The notes beneath the pieces were generated by a model. The model had not been told where the DNA came from and ran no database searches. It saw only the letters and a program-made list of their open reading frames with translations. Position numbers and translations under genes: made by a program. A DNA stretch of 64,000 nt, taken from the NCBI GenBank assembly GCA_963575745.1, contig CAUYUJ010000370.1, positions 318,960 through 382,959 on the forward strand, read 5' to 3'. The stretch comes from Prorocentrum cordatum. Its lineage: Eukaryota; Sar; Dinophyceae; Prorocentrales; Prorocentraceae. Shown here one piece after another: positions 34,201 to 44,790 of this stretch. Position 1 is the first letter of the stretch, and each line of letters starts with the position of its first letter.

Positions 34201-36738
34201 GAGCCATTTTGGAGGAGATCGATCAACGAAGGGGGGCTCCCTAATTACAGTCCCCCCCTCAGGAGCCACGGTCCTCGTGAGGGGTGTCGAATTCTAGCCC
34301 TCCCAGGGGTCGATCTTGGACGTTCCAACGCGCCGCGGAACCCTCTGTCCAGGTCAGTGGGGAAGGGGGTAGGGGGAGGGGTAAACCCTTCCCCGAAGGG
34401 GAAGAAGGAGGGGTGGAAGAGGAAACGCTCTAAACCACCGACGCCCAGGGGGCTGGTGGGATTCTAGGCGACGCTTCGCGTATCCCCACCAGCCCGTCAT
34501 AAACGACGCCCAGGCGAGTAGAAGTGTCCGTCCTGAGGGGCTTTTCGGCGTCTTGGTGCCTCGGGGGGGCCGTCTGTGGGTCCTGCGGGAGATCCTCTTT
34601 GGTCCTCCTGGGGCCTCTGGGGCCTCTTGGGGCCTTTGGGTGGGGGCCTCCCCTGGGCGCTTCTTTGGGGGCCGTTGCTGAGGTTTCACTTGGATGCCTC
34701 TGGGGGGTCCTCTTGGGGCCATCTTGGGGGAGCCGTCGAGCCATCTTGGAGGAGATCGATCAACGAAGGGGGGTTCCCTAATTACAGTCCCCCCCTCAGG
34801 AGCCACGATCCTCGTGAGGGGTGTCGAATTTTAGCCCTCCCAGGGGTCGATCTTGGGCGCTCCAACGCGCCGCGGAACCGGGAGGGGGTAGGGGGAGGGG
34901 TAAACCCCTCCCCGAAGGGGAAGAAGGAGGGGTGGAAGAGGAAACGCTCTAAACCACCGGCGCCCAGAGGGCTGGTGGGATTCTAGACGCTTCGCGTATC
35001 CCCACCAGCCCGTCCAGAAACGACGCCCAGGCGAGTAGAGGGTCGTCCTGAGGGGCTTTTCGGCGTCTTGGGTGCCTCGGGGGGGGCCTCTGTGGGCCGT
35101 TCGGGATCCTCCTTGGGGCCTCCTGGGGGCCTCTTGGGGCCTCTTGGGGGCCATCTTGGGGCCTTTGGGGGCCTCCTGGGCGCTTCTTGGGGCCTCCTGG
35201 GCGCTTTTTCCCCAGCTCCTTTTGGGGGGGAGTGCCTTCGGGGGTCTCTTGGGGCTCTTGGGGGGTTCTCTTGGGGGCCTCCTGGGGGGCCTCGTAGCCA
35301 TCTTGAGGGAATCGACACGAAGGGGGTTTTCCCTAATTACAGTCCCCCCCTCAGGACCACGATCCTCGTGAGGGGTGTCGAATTTAGCCCTCCCAGGGGG
35401 TCGATCTTGGCGCTCCAACGCGCGCGCGGAACCCCCTTTTCCATGCAGTGGGGATGGGGTAAATGGGAGGGGTAAACCCCTCCCCGAAGGGGAAGGAAAG
35501 GAGGGGTGGAAGAGGAAACGCCCTAAACCACCGACGCCCAGGGGGCTGGTGGGGAAACGCTTCGCGTATCCCCACCAGCCCGTCCAGAAACGACGCCAGG
35601 CGAGTAGAGGGTCGTCCTGAGGGGCTTTTCGGCGTCTTGGGTGCCTCGGGGGGGCCTCTGTGGGCCGTTCGGGATCCTCTTTGGGGCCTCCTGGGGGCCT
35701 CTTGGGGCCTCTTGGGGCCATCTTGGGGCCTTTGGGGGCCTCCTCGGCGCTTCTTGGGGCCATCTTTGCCCCTTGGGTGCCTCTGGGGGGTCTCTTGGGG
35801 CCTCTTGGGGGTCTCTTGGGGGACTCCTGGGGGCCTCGGAGCCAGCTTGGAGGAAATCGATCAACGAAGGGGGTTCCTAAATTCAGTCCCCCCCTCAGGA
35901 GCCACGATCCTCGTGAGGGGTGTCGAATTTTAGCCCCTCGCCAGGGTCGAATCTTGGGGCAATGTCGAACCGCCGCGGAAAAAAAAAAAAAACAAAAAAA
36001 ATAAAACCAAAAAAAAAAAACCCCCCTGTCCCAGGTCAGTGGGGAGGGGGTAGGGGACACTCAAACTCAAAGCTTTGATGCGTTCCGGCAGGCGGGCAAC
36101 CAGCAGGCTCTGTCACAGACACAAACCAAGTCCGGGCGACAGGCCGTCTCTGGGATCCAGGCGGCGATTCTCTCAGAAATTCTAGACGCTTCGCGTATCC
36201 CCACCAGCCCGTCCAGAAACGACGCCCAGGCGAGTAGAGGGTCGTCCTGAGGGGCTTTTCGGCGTCTTGGGTGCCTCGGGGGGCCTCTGTGGGCCGTTCG
36301 GGATCCTCTTTGGGGCCTCCTGGGGGCCTCTTGGGGCCATCTTGGGGCCTTTGGGGGCCTCCTGGGCGCTTCTTGGGGCCTCCTGGGCGCTTCTTGGGTG
36401 CCTCTGGGGGGTCTCTTGGGGCCTCTTGGGGGTCTCTTGGGGGCCTCCTGGGTGGCCTCGGAGCCATCTTGGAGGAGATCGATCAACGAAGGGGGGTTCC
36501 CTAATTACAGTCCCCCCCTCAGGAGCCACGATCCTCGTGAGGGGTGTCGAATTTTAGCCCTCCCAGGGGTCGATCTAGTTTTGTCTTTTTGGCGACTCCA
36601 ACGCGCGCGGGAACCCCTGTCCAGGTTCTGTGCGGGAGGGGGTAGGGGGAGGGTGTTTAACCCCCCCCGAAGGGGAAGAGGGAGGGGTGGAAGAGGAAAC
36701 GCTCTAAACCACCGACGCCCAGAGGGCTGGTGGGATTC
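31233..36738. repeat. Tandem array of ten ~550-bp units
   Basis: Unit starts (ATTCTAGACGCTTCGCG or a variant) fall at 31233, 31787, 32246, 32797, 33340, 33897, 34461, 34980, about 35553 and 36179. Each unit has CCCACCAGCCCGTCC near its start, a degenerate CTTGGGGCCTC block, GATCGATCAACGAAGG, a perfect hairpin GGGGAGGGG-TAAA-CCCCTCCCC, and ends GGGCTGGTGGG. Adjacent units share one ATTC. All long frames are repeat by-products. Units at 33.4-33.8, 34.5-34.9 and 35.2-35.5 kb carry many small indels. Confidence 0.9.
35979..36178. other. A-rich tract and unrelated insertion inside array unit 9
   Basis: 35979-36022 is a run of A with rare C or T. After TCAGTGGGGAGGGGGTAGGG the normal unit end is replaced by about 125 bp of unrelated sequence (36054-36178) before the next unit begins. 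Confidence 0.7.
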
Positions 36739-36839
36739 ATATTTAGGATGGACGGGTGTGTAACATAAACATGACATCGCAATACTCCAAGGGGGATCGT
36801 CAACTCCGGGGGGGTAGAGTCTATTCTTCTTGTAGAAAA

Positions 36840-37990
36840 GAGAATTAATGTATGTTCGCAGTGAGATGCCCACTTCACTGCTCGCGCAAAGACCCCACCC
36901 ACCCACCCGCAACTTGGTTTGCAAACCTCGTGCGGCGGCGAATGCGATGAGTGCTTGGCGCTGGCTGGTGCATCTCTGCGGCCGCGACAGCCCGCGCATG
37001 CGCGCGCGCAGCGGCCAGGTAGTTTGGCGCGACCGACGCGGCCGACGTGGCACTGACCGTTCGGCACATCCCAGCGGGCACTTGAGTGCGAGTCGGCGAC
37101 TTGGGCGGGTGCGGTACCATGGCAACGTCGACTATTGTAGACACGGTGGTGACGATAGTAGCGATGTTGGTGGCGATGCTGACAGCGACGACGGCACGGC
37201 CAGTGACGGCGTCTTCGCGTCGGTGATGCAGGTTTTTGAAGGAATTCGAAATACGCGCGCGGCAGACGCGCGAGAGTGGCTCACACGATATTGTTTGACA
37301 CGGATCGTGCCACCCCAGCAGGCGCGCAAGGGCGTTCGAACGATTTCGACATGCGCGCGCGAAGCCAGTTTGGTAGAATGCTATTAACTTCTTGAAGCAC
37401 GCATGATTTCCTTGAGAATTAGCAAAAGCGCGCACGCTTTTGTTGAACATCCGTGTTGCGAAACCCTATGTTGTTGTTTGCTTTTTGGACACTCTATTTT
37501 GAAATCCTTCCGAAACCAACGGTTTTTGAAAAATTTCGGCATGCGCGCGCGACGACGCGCGCGCGCGTCTGCACTTCGTCCCAATTGTTGCAGAAGATTC
37601 TCGCGACGGCACGCGCGCAAGGGCGTTCGAACGATTTCGACATGCGCGCGCGAAACCCGTTTGGTAGCATGTTCTGATAATCTTGAAGAACCTACGATTT
37701 CCTTAAGAATTCGCAAGAGCGCGCGCATGATTTTTGATAATCAATGTTGCGAAACCCTGTGCTTTTTTTCAGTGTCTTTGGACACTCGATTTTGACATCT
37801 TTCCGGCACCGAAAGTATTTGAAGGATTTTGGCATGCGCGCGCGACGGCGCGCGCGTGTGTACTTGGTCCCGCTCTTTGAAAATCATATTTGAGAACATC
37901 TGATTTTTGATAAACGAGTGGGCGCGCATACGGTTTTTTCCAGAGGATGGCTGGGGGGGTCGATACCGGCTGGCCTGGGATGGTATGAAT
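36840..37990. repeat. ~1.15-kb long direct repeat, right copy
   Basis: Matches 30000-31230: CACTGCTCGCGCAAAG and CCACCCGCAACTTGGT at the left, and TTTTTGATAAACGAG near the right. It lacks the long GAC expansion of the left copy. The GGCATGCGCGCGCGACG sub-unit occurs near 37530 and 37830, with a diverged one near 37240 (period about 295 bp). Confidence 0.8.
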
Positions 37991-38164
37991 TCAGAGAGAA
38001 CGAAGGGTCACGGTCATATATAAATTTCCAATCGAAAAGCGTAGCGGATAACCACGGGATGGTGATAGGGGGTAAAACCTAATTTCTTTTCAGCGAGAAA
38101 ACTATGTACGGTACAATCTACGCTGTCCTACCTCTGATGTGCAGTCTTTGTGCAATCGGGGCGG

Positions 38165-38545
38165 CGGCGACCTGGCGGCCAGATCGCCACATCGGCCCAG
38201 ACGACTGGCGGCGACGAGGCGGCGACAGGGCGGCGACCTGGCGGCCAGAGCACCAGCCAGGCCCAGACGACGGGCGCCGACGAGGCATCGACGGAGCGGC
38301 GACCTGGCGGCCAGAGCGCCAGGCAGGCCCAGACGACGGGCGCCGACGAGGCATCGACGGAGCGGCGACCTGGCGGCCAGAGCGCCAGGCAGGCCCAGAC
38401 GACGGGCGCCGACGAGGCATCGACGGAGCGGCGATGGGGCGGCGACACGGCGACCCGAGCGCCAGACGGGCCCAGGCGACGGCCGGCGACGAGGCGGCGA
38501 CGGGGCGGCGATGGGGCGGCGACGGCGGCCACACAGTCGCCGTGC
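38165..38545. repeat. 66-bp minisatellite
   Basis: CGACCTGGCGGCCAGA recurs at 38168, 38234, 38300 and 38366, exactly 66 bp apart, with two degenerate units after. 66 is a multiple of three, so several frames are open as 22-residue repeats. Confidence 0.85.
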
Positions 38546-39080
38546 AGCCAGACAGGCCCTTAGAATAGAAACGAAATGTCCCGAAGTACAAGCACTGCCT
38601 TGAGGGATGATCTGCCACCGTGCCGCGAAGCACTGCGTGGAGTGTCCTCGGGTCCCCTCGAGCTCTCGGTGCAGAGTGCAGATTGTAGTTGTTCTCTTTT
38701 TTTGGGCTCGAGGTGGTCAGTGCTGGACGCGTGCCGCTGCAGCCAGCCCTGGGGCTGACTGGAATCCTGGCCCTGATGGCCCAAATGAAAGCTCGGCGTC
38801 TGCCTGTCAATGCTCTATTGGGGCCCCAGGCCCCGGATTCGTGGAGCTCTGGGCCGCCTCGAAGCGCTCTCGTGACTTCCCGCGTGACTTGTCCAGCAGC
38901 CTCGGGGGCGCAGTTCGGACGCCTGCCTGCCAACGCGCTCTACGATGGTCCCGCAGGGCCGCCCTGGGATTGTTTTGGCGGCCTGCCCTGAAAGACCTTA
39001 GGTTTTTGTGTGGCTTTAGCGTTCGCAGCTTTTCGGTCTTGAGAGCGCTGAGAACCCCGAGGGCCGCAAAGATCACTCCC
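38546..39080. other. No gene recognised
   Basis: Open frames without domain. Confidence 0.35.
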
Positions 39081-39290
39081 ATATTACCCCCGAGGCTCAC
39101 GAGAAGGGCCCGAGAGGCTCCCAAGAGACCCCCAACGAGGGGCCTGAGAGGAGAAAAACTTGCATGTGGAGCCGTCCACCCACAGATGTCCCCCGAGACT
39201 GCTTGCAGGTCCCCACGAGGCACCCGGGCCCAGAGGCTCTCAAGAGGCCACCGGCAGGCCCCCAGAGAGGCATCCAGAGAGGCCTCGGGT
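39081..39290. repeat. Degenerate CCCAAGAGGC array
   Basis: Loose GAGGCTCCCAAGAG and CAAGAGGCC units. Confidence 0.5.
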
Positions 39291-40217
39291 CCACGGCCCA
39301 GGAACAGAGGCCGCGCGTCCACGACCCGGGGCCGTGCGTCCCCGACCGGGGAGCCAGTGCCCCGGAGGCGACTCGCTCGATGAAGCTCCGAGCAGGCCCA
39401 AGGAAGCAGACTGACTCACTCGTGCGCTGGGCACCGGACGAGCCAGACCGCACATCCTAGGCCCGTGCAGAGCTCGAGCTCGCCGAAGGCAGCTTGCATA
39501 GCAAACCCAGGGTGAGAGGGATTCGATACTCGCTCTGCCGCTGGGCGCTCGGATGACAGGGGGGTGGCGTCGCACCCCTGAGGTTGCGAGTGCAAGACCT
39601 CTTGATGTCGGGGAGCCCAGTCCAACGCACGTGTTTTTTTCGCACATAACCTGGTCCCGAATCTCTCAACGACACTGCGCTTCAACACCGACCACCTCGA
39701 TTAGATAGAATCTGCCTGGCCCGACCCGATCCTACCGCCCAAGGGCCCGCCCGACCCGTCCGAGTTCGGGTCCGCCGCCCAGCCCGACCGCCCGACTTGT
39801 GGTACGCCCGGATCAACCCGACCACTCGATCTGAGATCCGCTTGGCCCGATCGGATCCTCCCACCTGGGTGCGCGTCAACCCGCACGGGGCAGAACATGC
39901 GCGACCCGACCCTGTCGCCCGCCTCAGGGTCCGTCCACCCGGCCGAGTTCTGCCCGCAGCCGGCAACGATAGCCCCCCCCCCCACCAGAGCAGTAAGAAG
40001 CAGCCCGATGGCTGGTGTCAGTCGCCTGGGGCAAGTGGGTAACCAAGCGTGAGATTCACATCGCTGTCACTACTAGTCACAGGCAGCCGTTCTTGTTTTT
40101 CGCCTTGCATCCTGCGACCCGCTTGCCCCCGTCTGCCCGAGCAGAGACCGCCCGCCTGCGACCCGAGCCCGCGCGTTCGCGCCCGCAGCCAACGACCCGC
40201 GCCTGCGACCTGCGCTC
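39291..40217. other. No gene; GACCCG-rich part
   Basis: 39715-39960 is rich in CCCGACC and GATC motifs with a loose ~120-bp duplication (TGCCTGGCCCGACCCGATCC and CGCTTGGCCCGATCGGATCC). Confidence 0.4.
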
Positions 40218-40392
40218 TCAACCGAAGGATTGCAACAAACACGAAGGATTGCAACAAAAACCCTTCGAAGGTTTTTTTTGCAATCCTTCGTGCAAACAAC
40301 CGAAGGTTTTTTTTACAATCCTTCGAAGGTTTTTTTGCAATCCTTTTTGCAACCCTTCGTTTTTTTTTGCAATCCTTCGTTTTTTGCGATCA
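40218..40392. repeat. GAAGGATTGCAAA fold-back element, copy 3
   Basis: Direct CGAAGGATTGCAACAAA copies are followed by at least five inverted TTTTTTTGCAATCCTTCG copies. The largest of the three. Confidence 0.8.
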
Positions 40393-40540
40393 TCCGCGAC
40401 CCACCCCCGACATGCCCACGACCTCCGGCGTGCCAGGGGCCCGTCCGCGGCCTGCCCGCAGAGCCTGCCATGGGCTGACTTCATGCCGCATTTGCTCCAT
40501 AAGGTATGTTATCCGAGTGACCTGCCTGCCACCCATACGA

Positions 40541-40542
40541 AA

Positions 40543-40581
<39 letters not shown>

Positions 40582-40705
40582 GTCGTCGTCGTCGTCATCA
40601 TCGTCGTCATCATCAACATCAGCAACAGCAACAGCAACAGCATCAGCATCAGCATCAGCATCAGCATCATCAGCATCCTCATCCTCATCCTCATCATCAT
40701 CATCC

Positions 40706-40770
<65 letters not shown>

Positions 40771-40798
40771 GTCATCATCATCATCACCAGAATCAGCT
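40541..40798. repeat. ATC microsatellite
   Basis: (ATC)n with GTC and AGC interruptions. Confidence 0.95.
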
Positions 40799-41311
40799 CG
40801 AGCGAGCGCCCGCGCATCGCATGAGCGCCCGTGGCCCGCCCGCGACCCGCCCACCACCCTCGTTGATATCGACACTCGGCCACGCTCAATTCGCCCTCGC
40901 TGACCCTGGTTACCTTGGGCGAGCGGGCCTGGGCGCGGCGGACGCATGCCCCCACATCCGGCCAGGCTGCCCACCCCTCACACTTATCTCACCCGCGGGG
41001 CTTCAATATAACTGGGGTATGGCGACGCAAGCATTTCGCTGGGTCAACGCAAGTTGTGGCCGGACTTAGGGATATACCTACTATGGGGGAGCGTCCACCC
41101 TCGATAAAGAGTCCGTCCGAGCAGCGCTCTGGGAGTGTATCCCGAGTCTCCCGATCTTTTCTGATGGGCCTGACTTATGGGGATGGACTCAAAGATTGGG
41201 GACAAAACGTAGCCTGCTACAATATGCCCATGACCCCGCGTTCAACAGCATCCAGCAACACAACCGAGCCACGGAGGCAAGCAAAATGAAGGCCACCTTC
41301 CATTTGGTGGG

Positions 41312-41436
41312 TTCGTGCCGTGACGACTTCGGCGGCGGCTTCTGACACCGCGTGGCTTGTTCAACCCTGAGCGACCGCCGATTGGCGATAACACTGATCT
41401 TCCGATGTCGGCCGATTCAGGGCACCGGCGGCGTTC
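41312..41436. repeat. Dispersed repeat shared with 24418-24541
   Basis: TTCGTGCCGTGACGACTTCG, TGACACCGCG and CGGCCGATTC in the order seen at 24.4 kb. Confidence 0.6.
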
Positions 41437-42208
41437 AACCTTGAGCGCCCGCGCTGGGGTCCCCTCCGCGCCACAGCGCGGCTCCTTTTCGACGCAGCCC
41501 CCAGCACACGTGCGCAAGCCCTCGACGCGCGCCGACAGCGCTCGTGGCAGGAAAAATGTAACAACGCACATGGAAACTCGCGGCACAAACACGTCCGCTG
41601 CAGGCGCTCGAACCAAGTCGAGTAAGCCGTGCATAGGACGCGTCGCGGGAAGGAAGGAGGGTGCGCTCAAATCACCTGCACAAACAAACAAGTTCGTACG
41701 CCAGGAGCGCTTAGGAACCCCACTCAAGAGAACGTCCGCTGCAGGCGCTATCGTCAGAATACGTGGTCCTTGCTCGTCCATTGGAGGCCAGAATTTGTAA
41801 ATATCCACTGCCTGTGTAACCGATCTCCCAGGACCCAAGAGGGCGGTGGGTAGGGATAATGTTGGTCCTCAACTAGCCCGAACACTCCATATCAACCGCC
41901 TCCTGAAGTCCAGGAAGATCGGTTCCTGAGGCGGTGGACATGCACAAATCCCAGACTCAGACCAGAGCTCCGCCCCCTTCACCCTTGGCGATCAATGCCA
42001 ACTGCCCTGCCATCTACTGGCGTGAAATCTCTTGTGGCTCCACCGCCTCTGTAGAAAATTAAGGTGTTCAAGACTAGCGCCTCTGGTGTCTGACGCGCTC
42101 TACGCGGCATTAATCTAGTATAGTCGGCACTGATTGAACATCGACAGTGTCAGTGCGAGCACCCATGTTAGGACAATGCATGATTGTATTGTATCGGTGT
42201 CTGGCCAG
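41437..42208. other. 3'-flank of the membrane gene, no gene recognised
   Basis: The 18-mer ACGTCCGCTGCAGGCGCT occurs at about 41589 and 41731. A possible stem (ACCGCCTC / GAGGCGGT with inner AGGAA/TTCCT) lies at about 41896-41936. Nothing coding is supported. Confidence 0.4.
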
Positions 42209-43933
42209 CTAGTCAACGAATTCATCGGCGGCACGGCATCTGGAGAGCCAACTCTGCATAAGCCACCTCATGCGTGAAGAGAACATTACCACTGTTATGA
42301 GCAAGAGGGCTGTGTCGGCAACGATGGTAATGAGCCAGCTATCCACGTTCAAGATCTTGTCCGCCAGCTTATCCGTTGCGGTGATCAAGACGCAGATTAC
42401 CAAAGAGACAACAGAAATGCACACGCCCACAGCGAACCTGCCCAAATTCCACTTCGCGGTCAACGCGATGCACCATAAGAACGCCTGCAACAACAATGGC
42501 GAATAACAAAACGTTACACAGAAGCCGTGTAGGGCGACGTTGATGACATGGTCCAAGGGAAGCGTGCTCTCTGCCGCGGATGCGGTGATGTCGCACCAAC
42601 GCCACCAGTGCGGGAGGCACGCAAGCAACACCCAGTCGTAGGGCAAGCTCGCCGCGTCCCCGCACACCCTGAGCAACTCCTTGTACACCTGAGTACGCAC
42701 CACCTTGTTGAAACGCATGTGGGCCGCCCCTGGCTCGTCGACACTACTCTGCGCGCCCGCCGCTGTTGTCACTGCCGGAGCGAACCAACAACGAATCTGC
42801 TCCAATATCATTTCCCGGTCGTTCTCATCAGTGCACTGGGCCTTCCGGCAATCGAACGACTTTAGCTGCCTGTCCAATGCGAGACGAGACCTCAGCCGTC
42901 TTCGGAGCAGCGCCTGCGCGATGACACAGACAATGAAGCTCGGGCCAACGACCAAGTGGATCCAGTGTCGTGCTTCGCCGTGGTACTGCAAGACTGAGTT
43001 CATTAAGCCAGTGAGCTGCATGCAGAAAAAATAGCCGCACACTATCTCCGCAGTCATCCCAGGCACAATGAACATATTCGTCTTCTTGAGGTGCACCCAC
43101 GTCGCCAGCTCCAGGACACACCAAAGCCGGGACAAATACTCATCCGACCAGACTATGAGTAGCGTATGCGTGAAGTTGAGGTAGGCCGGCAAACTCCGGA
43201 TGCCAGCCTGCTTCATGGATGGGTTTTCCTGGTCTATGCACAACTTGTCCAAGAACACCGCCCGCCGGCGACGGCATACTCCCTCGGCCAAATGCCCGAA
43301 CCAAATGAATGCTATGAAAACTACAAATCCAACAATCTCCGCCCACCATCGGAACTTTGTGTACTCTGTCTTCCCGTTCACAGTCATCGCGTCTTCCCAG
43401 CCCGTCACCTCTGGGAAAGAGAAATAGACCTCGGAGAAACCCATAAGTGGCCCGACTGTGATCCCGATGACCAACGCGGCACGGCCATTAAAGGCCAATA
43501 GCAAAGCAAGGTGTTTTTCAAGCCTGCTGGCACCCCAATGGTGCGACACGAAGGCGTCGTACGCTGCAGTCGGGAACCACTGCTGCTCATCACGCGAGGT
43601 TGTTGGCACCTGCTGCGTGGAGGTCGGGGAGGTCGACCACACGTGCCCAAAGCCATGCAGCAAGGCACGAACGGGCACAGCCCGCATATCCACCACTGGC
43701 TCCAACGAGAAACACGCGCCGATCAAACTGTCAGTGGAAACGGCGGTGAGATTACGGGTCGATACCGCCACAGTGACAGATGTAATAGTCAACGCCTCTG
43801 CGGCAGGCTGCAACGGGCTCACAGTATCGTGCGCGCGATGGCTCGCTTCGTCATCCTCAGAGTCATCGCCGCTGCTGCTGGCGCAGCTGATGCTGCTGCT
43901 GCTGCTGCCGATGCTGCCACCGCAAGCCCGCAT
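42209..43933 (-). CDS. TIR-like multi-pass membrane protein
   Basis: A single open frame of 574 codons, ATG at 43933, stop TAG; the frame is open further upstream (GTG at 43951), so the N terminus could be longer. Residues 1-60 are Ser/Asp-rich and disordered. Motifs resembling a TIR fold are YDAFVSHHWG (about 125-134), FLDKLCIDQ (227-235) and SRLWCVLEL (268-276). The last resembles the WCxxE segment that carries the catalytic glutamate of TIR NAD hydrolases (here E275). Two hydrophobic helices (about 151-168 and 199-217) lie inside the TIR-like part; five more follow (295-313, 325-343, 466-491, 498-518, 533-553). Similar intronless TIR-like membrane proteins are common in dinoflagellates (recalled, not searched). 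Intact, no frameshift, all Trp codons TGG. Substrate and role unknown; NAD cleavage is a hypothesis only. Confidence 0.8.
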   Translation of the reverse strand: MRACGGSIGSSSSSISCASSSGDDSEDDEASHRAHDTVSPLQPAAEALTITSVTVAVSTRNLTAVSTDSLIGACFSLEPVVDMRAVPVRALLHGFGHVWSTSPTSTQQVPTTSRDEQQWFPTAAYDAFVSHHWGASRLEKHLALLLAFNGRAALVIGITVGPLMGFSEVYFSFPEVTGWEDAMTVNGKTEYTKFRWWAEIVGFVVFIAFIWFGHLAEGVCRRRRAVFLDKLCIDQENPSMKQAGIRSLPAYLNFTHTLLIVWSDEYLSRLWCVLELATWVHLKKTNMFIVPGMTAEIVCGYFFCMQLTGLMNSVLQYHGEARHWIHLVVGPSFIVCVIAQALLRRRLRSRLALDRQLKSFDCRKAQCTDENDREMILEQIRCWFAPAVTTAAGAQSSVDEPGAAHMRFNKVVRTQVYKELLRVCGDAASLPYDWVLLACLPHWWRWCDITASAAESTLPLDHVINVALHGFCVTFCYSPLLLQAFLWCIALTAKWNLGRFAVGVCISVVSLVICVLITATDKLADKILNVDSWLITIVADTALLLITVVMFSSRMRWLMQSWLSRCRAADEFVD

Positions 43934-44035
43934 CTCGTGACAGTGGCCCACGAACGTCGCAGGGTGCGCCGAAAAAGGGACCAGCAGTGCAGCAGCACAG
44001 GGAATACGACTTGGGCCTGAGTGCTACGGAGGCAA

Positions 44036-44217
44036 GAGAGAGAGAGAGAGAGAGAGATAGAGGGATACACATCTAGATATAAATACCTAGAGAAAGAGAG
44101 AGAGAGAGAGAGAGATAGCGAGAAGCAGCAACGAAAGAGAGAGACAGCGAGAGCGAGAGAGAGAGAGAGAGAGAGACAGGGATATAACGATACAGTATAT
44201 ATATAGAGAGAGAGATA
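44036..44217. repeat. GA microsatellite upstream of the membrane gene
   Basis: (GA)n with TATA-containing interruptions, starting about 100 bp upstream of the start codon. No promoter motif could be defined. Confidence 0.9.
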
Positions 44218-44399
44218 AGGATACTGGAGCACATTGTGTCTTGTGCAGGTTGAGGCATGGAAGAATGCAAAGGTCTGCCGGGTCGGGTTTCTGTAGCTGT
44301 AAGGCCCCCCCCCTTCTACTAGCGCCCGGGGGCGCGCATCATCGCCCCCTTTCCCGAGGCCTTCAGCCCTTGCAACATGCAACATGTTCGCGCTCCCGA

Positions 44400-44790
44400 G
44401 GCCCAGACGCCTCCCAGGCGGCGCATTACTCCCAGACGGGCCACGTCGGCCTCAAGATGGCCCAAGAGGACTTCGAGACGGCCCGCGAGGCCGTCGAGGC
44501 CTCGCAATAAAGACCCAAGCGCCTTCCCAAGAGCCTTCCAAAGAGGGCCCCGAGAGGCAAACATCACCGGCTACCTTTAGGTGTTGCAATGCTTTTCGGG
44601 TTCACGCATTTTCGGGCGTCCGACGTCCCAGGACGACCCACGGGGCGCCCCCGCATGGCCAGGAAGGCCCCAAGACGGCCCCGAAAAGGGCCCTAACGTG
44701 TGAACACGAATCGACGCTTCCAGCCTCCCCAAGAGGGCCAGAAGAGGCCCCCAAGAGGCCTCCGAGAGGGCCCCGAAGGGCACATACACA
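44400..44790. repeat. Composite CCCAAGAGGCC array with AT-rich core
   Basis: Degenerate CCAAGAGG units flank a core at about 44568-44640 (GTTGCAATGCTTTTCGGGTT), in the orientation seen at 8.3 kb. Confidence 0.7.

Noticed and set aside
31033-36557. Many overlapping Pro/Arg-rich and Gly/Leu/Trp-rich frames of 100-400 codons
   Set aside because: All derive from the CTTGGGGCC array and repeat in every unit on both strands, with no selection for one frame.
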